A stretch of 8,642 nt of DNA. It comes from Bacteroidota bacterium (GTDB lineage: Bacteria > Bacteroidota > Bacteroidia > Flavobacteriales > Flavobacteriaceae). Below the pieces are notes generated by a model. The model was given only the letters and a program-made list of their open reading frames with translations. It was not told the DNA's origin and made no database searches. The position numbers were made by a program, and so were the translations under genes. The stretch is taken from positions 1 to 8,642 of the forward strand of contig JAEYZX010000074.1 of NCBI GenBank assembly GCA_023427845.1, read 5' to 3'. Positions 5,762 through 8,642 of the stretch are shown in pieces. Position 1 is the first letter of the stretch. Each line of letters opens with the position of its first letter.

Positions 5762-6754
5762 TTATCGGATAACCAATTTCCTTGTAGCTGTTTTACCTTC
5801 TTCGGTGATTTTTACGATGTAAACTCCGCCATTAAGGTTTGAAACATTTACCGGCCCGTTTGTAACGTTTGCTTTTACAACTTGTTTCCCAAGAACGTCA
5901 AAAATCGCAACCGCTTTCGTAGCACCGCTGTCAGAAGTGATGAACAAGTTTCCGTTGGTTACAGGGTTTGGATAAACTGAAAGTCCGGCGATAGCATTTT
6001 GTGCAACTCTAAGGTTTCCAGAAGTTACAGCTTCATATGTTGATGCCATGCGAAGTTCGTCTAATTCCACATTACCGGTACCTGTCGTCGCATTTCCACC
6101 CTGACGTATCATTAAGGATGCAATCTGTGCAGGTGCAGCAGTTGTTCCGGTAGCATTGGTAGCTGTCGCAGTTCCTTCAGCGCCACCGATAGAAGGATTT
6201 ACAAATAGACTTGCAGTATTGCTGGCCAAATCATATTTTGCTACAACGAAAATCGGTGCTCCTACCGCAAAATCAGTTGCTACATAAGAGGGAGTTGCAG
6301 TTCCTCCGCTATTGTTGAGGATTCCAATATTAAATGTATCTGCAGAACTACCTGTACGAACATATATTCTCGCTGAGAAAGCAGTTACGCCAGTTGATCC
6401 GCTTGTGGCTGCCATACCAAGAAAGTAATCGCCCGCAGCTGAATTAGGGTGTAAGCCATCGGTATTAAGTACATTGATGATTCCACTATAATAGACAGTT
6501 CCGGTCAATGCAGCAGCAGAAGCTTTATTTACATCTTCAGAATTACCTGCAACTAAAGTCGCTTTATTTCCGGTTGAAGTTAATCCGGTATAACTTAAAG
6601 AACCCGCAGAAGTTACCAATTGTCCTGGCGTTGCGCCACTGTGTGTTTCCCATCCATTTGCATTCAGTGCGCCCGAAAAGTTAAAAGTTTCTTGCGTTTG
6701 TCCAATAGACAAAAAGAAAACCAGTAAAAAGGATAAAGTGTAAAGTTTTTTCAT
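5762..6754 (-). CDS. Secreted protein with T9SS type A C-terminal sorting domain, 330 residues
   Basis: A signal peptide (MKKLYTLSFLLVFFLSIGQ, about residues 1-19) sends the protein to the periplasm. The C-terminal type A sorting domain (about 257-330) starts with YPNPVTNG (261-268), continues through IFDVLGKQV and GGVYIVKI, and ends TRKLVIR, so type IX secretion across the outer membrane is expected. The middle (about 22-245) is rich in Ala, Gly, Ser and Thr and predicted to be beta strand. It ends in VELDELRMASTYEAV (229-243), a pattern I associate with LamG/concanavalin-like beta-sandwich modules in Bacteroidota exoproteins. No catalytic motif is apparent, so a binding or surface role is more likely than an enzyme, though this is inference. 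A candidate -7 box at 6784-6791 and a strong terminator mark it as monocistronic. It lies directly downstream of a short protein with a related sorting domain. Confidence 0.9.
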   Translation of the reverse strand: MKKLYTLSFLLVFFLSIGQTQETFNFSGALNANGWETHSGATPGQLVTSAGSLSYTGLTSTGNKATLVAGNSEDVNKASAAALTGTVYYSGIINVLNTDGLHPNSAAGDYFLGMAATSGSTGVTAFSARIYVRTGSSADTFNIGILNNSGGTATPSYVATDFAVGAPIFVVAKYDLASNTASLFVNPSIGGAEGTATATNATGTTAAPAQIASLMIRQGGNATTGTGNVELDELRMASTYEAVTSGNLRVAQNAIAGLSVYPNPVTNGNLFITSDSGATKAVAIFDVLGKQVVKANVTNGPVNVSNLNGGVYIVKITEEGKTATRKLVIR

Positions 6755-6783
6755 TTTCTTTTATTTAAGATGAATTAGTGCCA

Positions 6784-6791
6784 CAAAGATA
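6784..6791 (-). promoter_or_regulatory. Candidate -7 element for the 330-residue T9SS gene
   Basis: The minus strand reads TATCTTTG, a full match to TAnnTTTG, 29 bases before the ATG at 6754. No TTTG -33 partner is seen at normal spacing. The palindrome at 6822-6834 lies about 31 bases further upstream, where an activator would sit. Confidence 0.5.
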
Positions 6792-6821
6792 GCAACTATT
6801 TTTTGGCATATAAAACTGCTG

Positions 6822-6834
6822 CGTAAATTTTACG
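6822..6834. repeat. 13-bp palindrome upstream of the 330-residue T9SS gene
   Basis: CGTAAATTTTACG is a perfect odd-length palindrome. Its 11-bp core GTAAATTTTAC (6823-6833) is repeated exactly at 7236-7246 upstream of the neighbouring T9SS gene. It is a candidate dimeric-regulator site. Confidence 0.45.
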
Positions 6835-6862
6835 TTAATTTTAAAAGGGTTTTTAATCCCAA

Positions 6863-7156
6863 TTACCTGACAATGAGCTTTCTTGTAGTAGTAGTCTCGC
6901 CTTCAGTGATTCGGATGATGTAAACTCCCGGCGAAAGTGCCGAAATATTGACTTCTTTAGAACTTGTTACGGTCTGCAGCACTTTTTTTCCAAGTACGTC
7001 AAAAATCATCACATCCTTGTCGATATTCGATTTTGAGGTGATAAAAATCTTGCCATTGCTCACCGGATTTGGATAGAATCCCAAGCCTTCCTGGGCCGAC
7101 ATTGCCGAGGAAAATGCGAAGACAATCAAAAGTGTATAAAAGTATTTTTTTATCAT
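6863..7156 (-). CDS. Stand-alone T9SS type A sorting-domain protein, 97 residues
   Basis: From the ATG at 7156 the product is a signal peptide (MIKKYFYTLLIVFAFSSAMSA, about residues 1-21) followed at once by a complete type A sorting domain. That domain runs from YPNPVSNG (28-35) through IFDVLGKKV and PGVYIIRI to TRKLIVR at the end. Nothing lies between them, so the mature protein is about 75 residues of sorting domain with no cargo. By ungapped hand alignment, 41 of 74 residues are identical to the sorting domain of the next gene. An ATG at 7201 in the same frame would add 15 residues ahead of the signal peptide and spoil it, so 7156 is preferred. The domain is intact, with no frameshift, so this looks like a real small gene rather than a decayed one. 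A role as a secretion-machinery partner or regulator, or as a remnant of a larger gene, cannot be decided here. Confidence 0.85.
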   Translation of the reverse strand: MIKKYFYTLLIVFAFSSAMSAQEGLGFYPNPVSNGKIFITSKSNIDKDVMIFDVLGKKVLQTVTSSKEVNISALSPGVYIIRITEGETTTTRKLIVR

Positions 7157-7182
7157 GGCTCTGATTTGGTCTGGTAAAACTA

Positions 7183-7210
7183 AAAAATTAATTTCAAACA
7201 TTGCGCCAAA
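7183..7210 (-). promoter_or_regulatory. Possible promoter of the 97-residue T9SS gene
   Basis: On the minus strand TTTG (7210-7207), a 16-base spacer and TAATTTTT (7190-7183) nearly repeat the layout of the SRPBCC-cluster promoter, with one mismatch in the -7 box. It ends 26 bases before the ATG at 7156. An alternative -7 box, AATGTTTG at 7202-7195, is also one mismatch off. Confidence 0.35.
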
Positions 7211-7234
7211 AAATTGCTAGAAAGGGGTTTAACC

Positions 7235-7247
7235 TGTAAATTTTACA
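7235..7247. repeat. 13-bp palindrome upstream of the 97-residue T9SS gene
   Basis: TGTAAATTTTACA is a perfect odd palindrome sharing its 11-bp core with the one at 6822-6834. It directly abuts another small palindrome, GGTTTAACC (7226-7234). It lies in the 115-bp gap between arsC and the T9SS gene. Confidence 0.45.
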
Positions 7248-7271
7248 ATTATGAGGTGGTTTTACTGCAAA

Positions 7272-7685
7272 TCAGAGTTGTGTATTGACAAAATCTTTGC
7301 AGAATTCCTTAATGCTGTCACGCACACGCCTGAACGCTGCGATCATTTCTTCGTCAGTTCCAACAGTTTTGGCAGGATCGAAAAAGTATTGGTGGAATTT
7401 TTTTGCGGTTGACGGAAAAAATGGGCAATTCTCGTTCGCATTGTCACAGACTGTAATCACGTAGTCAAAATCGACTTTCGAATATTCGTCAATATTGTTG
7501 GATGTATGACCTGAAATATCAATTCCGTCTTCTGCCATAACAGCGATCGCTTTGGGATTTACGCCATGGGTTTCAATTCCCGCGCTGTAGATTTGAGCTT
7601 TGTCACCGGCAAAATACCGTAAATACCCTTCTGCAAGCTGACTTCTGCAACTGTTTCCCGTGCAAAGCACCAATACTTTTTTCAT
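7272..7685 (-). CDS. arsC: Arsenate reductase, thioredoxin-coupled, low-molecular-weight phosphatase fold
   Basis: The enzyme reduces arsenate to arsenite in the cytoplasm. The 137-residue protein opens with the phosphatase loop VLCTGNSCRSQ (6-16), a CX5R motif from Cys8 to Arg14. The other two cysteines of the redox relay are Cys80 and Cys87 in VCDNANENCPFFP (79-91), with the same spacing as the Cys10/Cys82/Cys89 relay of the Staphylococcus aureus thioredoxin-linked enzyme. A candidate general acid is Asp103 in FFDPAK. All three cysteines are present, so it should be active, regenerated by thioredoxin rather than glutaredoxin. Its ATG overlaps the stop of the upstream ACR3 gene in the arrangement ATGA, suggesting translational coupling. 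No clear intrinsic terminator follows it. Confidence 0.94.
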   Translation of the reverse strand: MKKVLVLCTGNSCRSQLAEGYLRYFAGDKAQIYSAGIETHGVNPKAIAVMAEDGIDISGHTSNNIDEYSKVDFDYVITVCDNANENCPFFPSTAKKFHQYFFDPAKTVGTDEEMIAAFRRVRDSIKEFCKDFVNTQL

Positions 7686-8642
7686 AGTGTTTCGGTTTTG
7701 AAATATTTTTTTCTGAAGTAAAATGCAAGGTTTACCAGTGCAATCAGCGCAGGAACTTCGACAAGCGGGCCAATAACACCCGCGAAAGCCTGGCCACTGT
7801 TGATGCCGAATACGCCAATCGCAACAGCTATCGCGAGTTCAAAATTGTTTCCTGTTGCCGTAAATGCTATAGAAGTGCTTTTTGAATAGTCGGCGCCAAA
7901 ATATTTACCGACAAAAAAGCTGATCACAAACATTGCCGTAAAATAAAGCACGAGCGGGATTGCTATTCGGACAACATCCATTGGAATCTGCACAATCATT
8001 TCACCTTTAAGGCTAAACATGATCAGAATCGTAAACAGCAACGCGATCAATGTTATTGGCGATATGAAAGGGATGAATTTGTTCCGAAACCAGTCTTCGC
8101 CCTTCAGGGAAATGAGACCGTACCGGCTGATTATTCCGAGTGTAAATGGAATTCCCAAATAGATCGCAACGCTTTCGGCGATTTGAGATATGCCGATGCT
8201 GATGTCCATTCCGCCATGACCAAAATAGGATGGAAGTACGGTGATGAAAACATATGCATACACACTGTAAAGCAATACTTGAAAAATGCTGTTGAGTGCA
8301 ATCAATCCGGCGGCATATTCGCGGTTTCCATCTGCGAGGTCGTTCCAGACGACAACCATGGCTATGCATCGTGCGAGGCCAATCAGGATCACGCCCACCA
8401 TATATTCGGGATATCCGCTAAGGAACAGCAATGCAAGTGCAAACATCAGTATCGGTCCGATGATCCAGTTCAGAAACAGCGATGCTCCGAGGATTTTTGT
8501 ATTCCTGAAAACATCACGCATTTTCTCGTACCTGACTTTTGCCAATGGCGGATACATCATCAGTATGAGTCCGATGGCAAGCGGGATATTGGTCATTCCC
8601 GATGAAAACGAATTGATGTAACCGGCAGATTGTGGAATGAAA
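7682..8642 (-). CDS. ACR3-family arsenite efflux permease (5' end outside window)
   Basis: This inner-membrane transporter exports arsenite, the product of the adjacent ArsC. The visible part spans most of the ten-helix protein. Recognisable segments are TNIPLAIGLILMMYPPLAKV, the conserved cysteine segment GLARCIAMVVVWNDLADGN (the Cys codon is at 8366-8368), ATGNNFELAIAVAIG, and near the end GPLVEVPALIALVNLAF with the conserved glutamate. An internal Met codon at 8594-8596 could be mistaken for the start. The frame stays open for 15 more codons to the window edge, reading FIPQSAGYINSFSSG, as expected of ACR3 sequence before TNIP. The true start, and any ArsR or promoter, therefore lie outside. 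The stop overlaps the arsC start by 4 bp. Confidence 0.95.
   Translation of the reverse strand, partial: FIPQSAGYINSFSSGMTNIPLAIGLILMMYPPLAKVRYEKMRDVFRNTKILGASLFLNWIIGPILMFALALLFLSGYPEYMVGVILIGLARCIAMVVVWNDLADGNREYAAGLIALNSIFQVLLYSVYAYVFITVLPSYFGHGGMDISIGISQIAESVAIYLGIPFTLGIISRYGLISLKGEDWFRNKFIPFISPITLIALLFTILIMFSLKGEMIVQIPMDVVRIAIPLVLYFTAMFVISFFVGKYFGADYSKSTSIAFTATGNNFELAIAVAIGVFGINSGQAFAGVIGPLVEVPALIALVNLAFYFRKKYFKTETL

Noticed and set aside
6841..6860. Possible terminator of the 97-residue T9SS gene (GGG..CCC followed by TTTT on the minus strand)
   Set aside because: Only three G-C pairs form and the alternative stem is all A-T, so it is too weak to call.
7157..7201. Longer start at 7201 for the small T9SS protein
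   Set aside because: It would place 15 residues ahead of a clean signal peptide and overlaps the candidate promoter.
7159..7277. Inverted 10-mers CTCTGATTTG (7159-7168) and CAAATCAGAG (7268-7277) around the T9SS promoter region
   Set aside because: They are 99 bases apart, and one is within the arsC end and the other next to a start codon. There are no target duplications or transposase, so coincidence is likely.
8594..8596. Met codon as the start of the ACR3 permease
   Set aside because: The frame remains open to the window edge with ACR3-like sequence directly before it, so it is an internal methionine.

Overview
The window most resembles the chromosome of a member of the Bacteroidota, probably a Flavobacteriaceae. 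Three things support this. Two proteins end in a type IX secretion (T9SS) type A sorting domain. Several genes have a TAnnTTTG -7 element just before the start, with little Shine-Dalgarno signal. The tyrosyl-tRNA synthetase, GlxA-like regulator and LuxE-like protein all look flavobacterial. No mobile element, CRISPR array, tRNA or rRNA was seen.

Layout, left to right. (1) Positions 1-180: the N-terminus of an NAD(P)-dependent sugar-epimerase-type SDR protein on the minus strand, running off the left edge. (2) Positions 181-517: a gene-free divergent control region. It holds two GC-rich, imperfectly palindromic repeats of one family in opposite orientation, plus candidate promoters for both flanking genes. 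(3) Positions 518-1825: tyrS. (4) Positions 1911-2888: a GlxA-type AraC-family regulator on the minus strand. (5) Positions 3020-4709: a tight four-gene plus-strand cluster (SRPBCC, DoxX-like membrane protein, second SRPBCC, VOC/PhnB-like protein), divergent from the regulator. Between regulator and cluster lie a good Bacteroidota-type promoter and a 22-bp-period direct repeat that could be the regulator's operator. (6) Positions 4719-5699: a LuxE-like acyl-adenylating protein on the minus strand, convergent with the cluster. (7) Positions 5762-7156: two tandem minus-strand T9SS cargo genes. One is a 330-residue secreted protein; the other is a 97-residue protein that is only a signal peptide plus a sorting domain. 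A strong terminator with a UUCG loop closes the first. (8) Positions 7272-8642: the end of an arsenic-resistance operon on the minus strand, an ACR3 arsenite efflux permease (5' end outside the window) overlapping a thioredoxin-type arsenate reductase by 4 bp.

Functional reading. tyrS is housekeeping. The GlxA-like regulator with the SRPBCC/DoxX/SRPBCC/VOC cluster looks like one regulated unit of unknown substrate, possibly small-molecule binding or stress related; this is inference. ArsC reduces arsenate to arsenite and ACR3 exports it. The T9SS proteins are predicted to cross the outer membrane. The items most worth following are the stand-alone sorting-domain protein, the 11-bp palindrome upstream of both T9SS genes, the direct repeat by the GlxA-like regulator, and the inverted repeat pair before tyrS. 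I see no convincing evidence of a wholly new system; these are the best leads.
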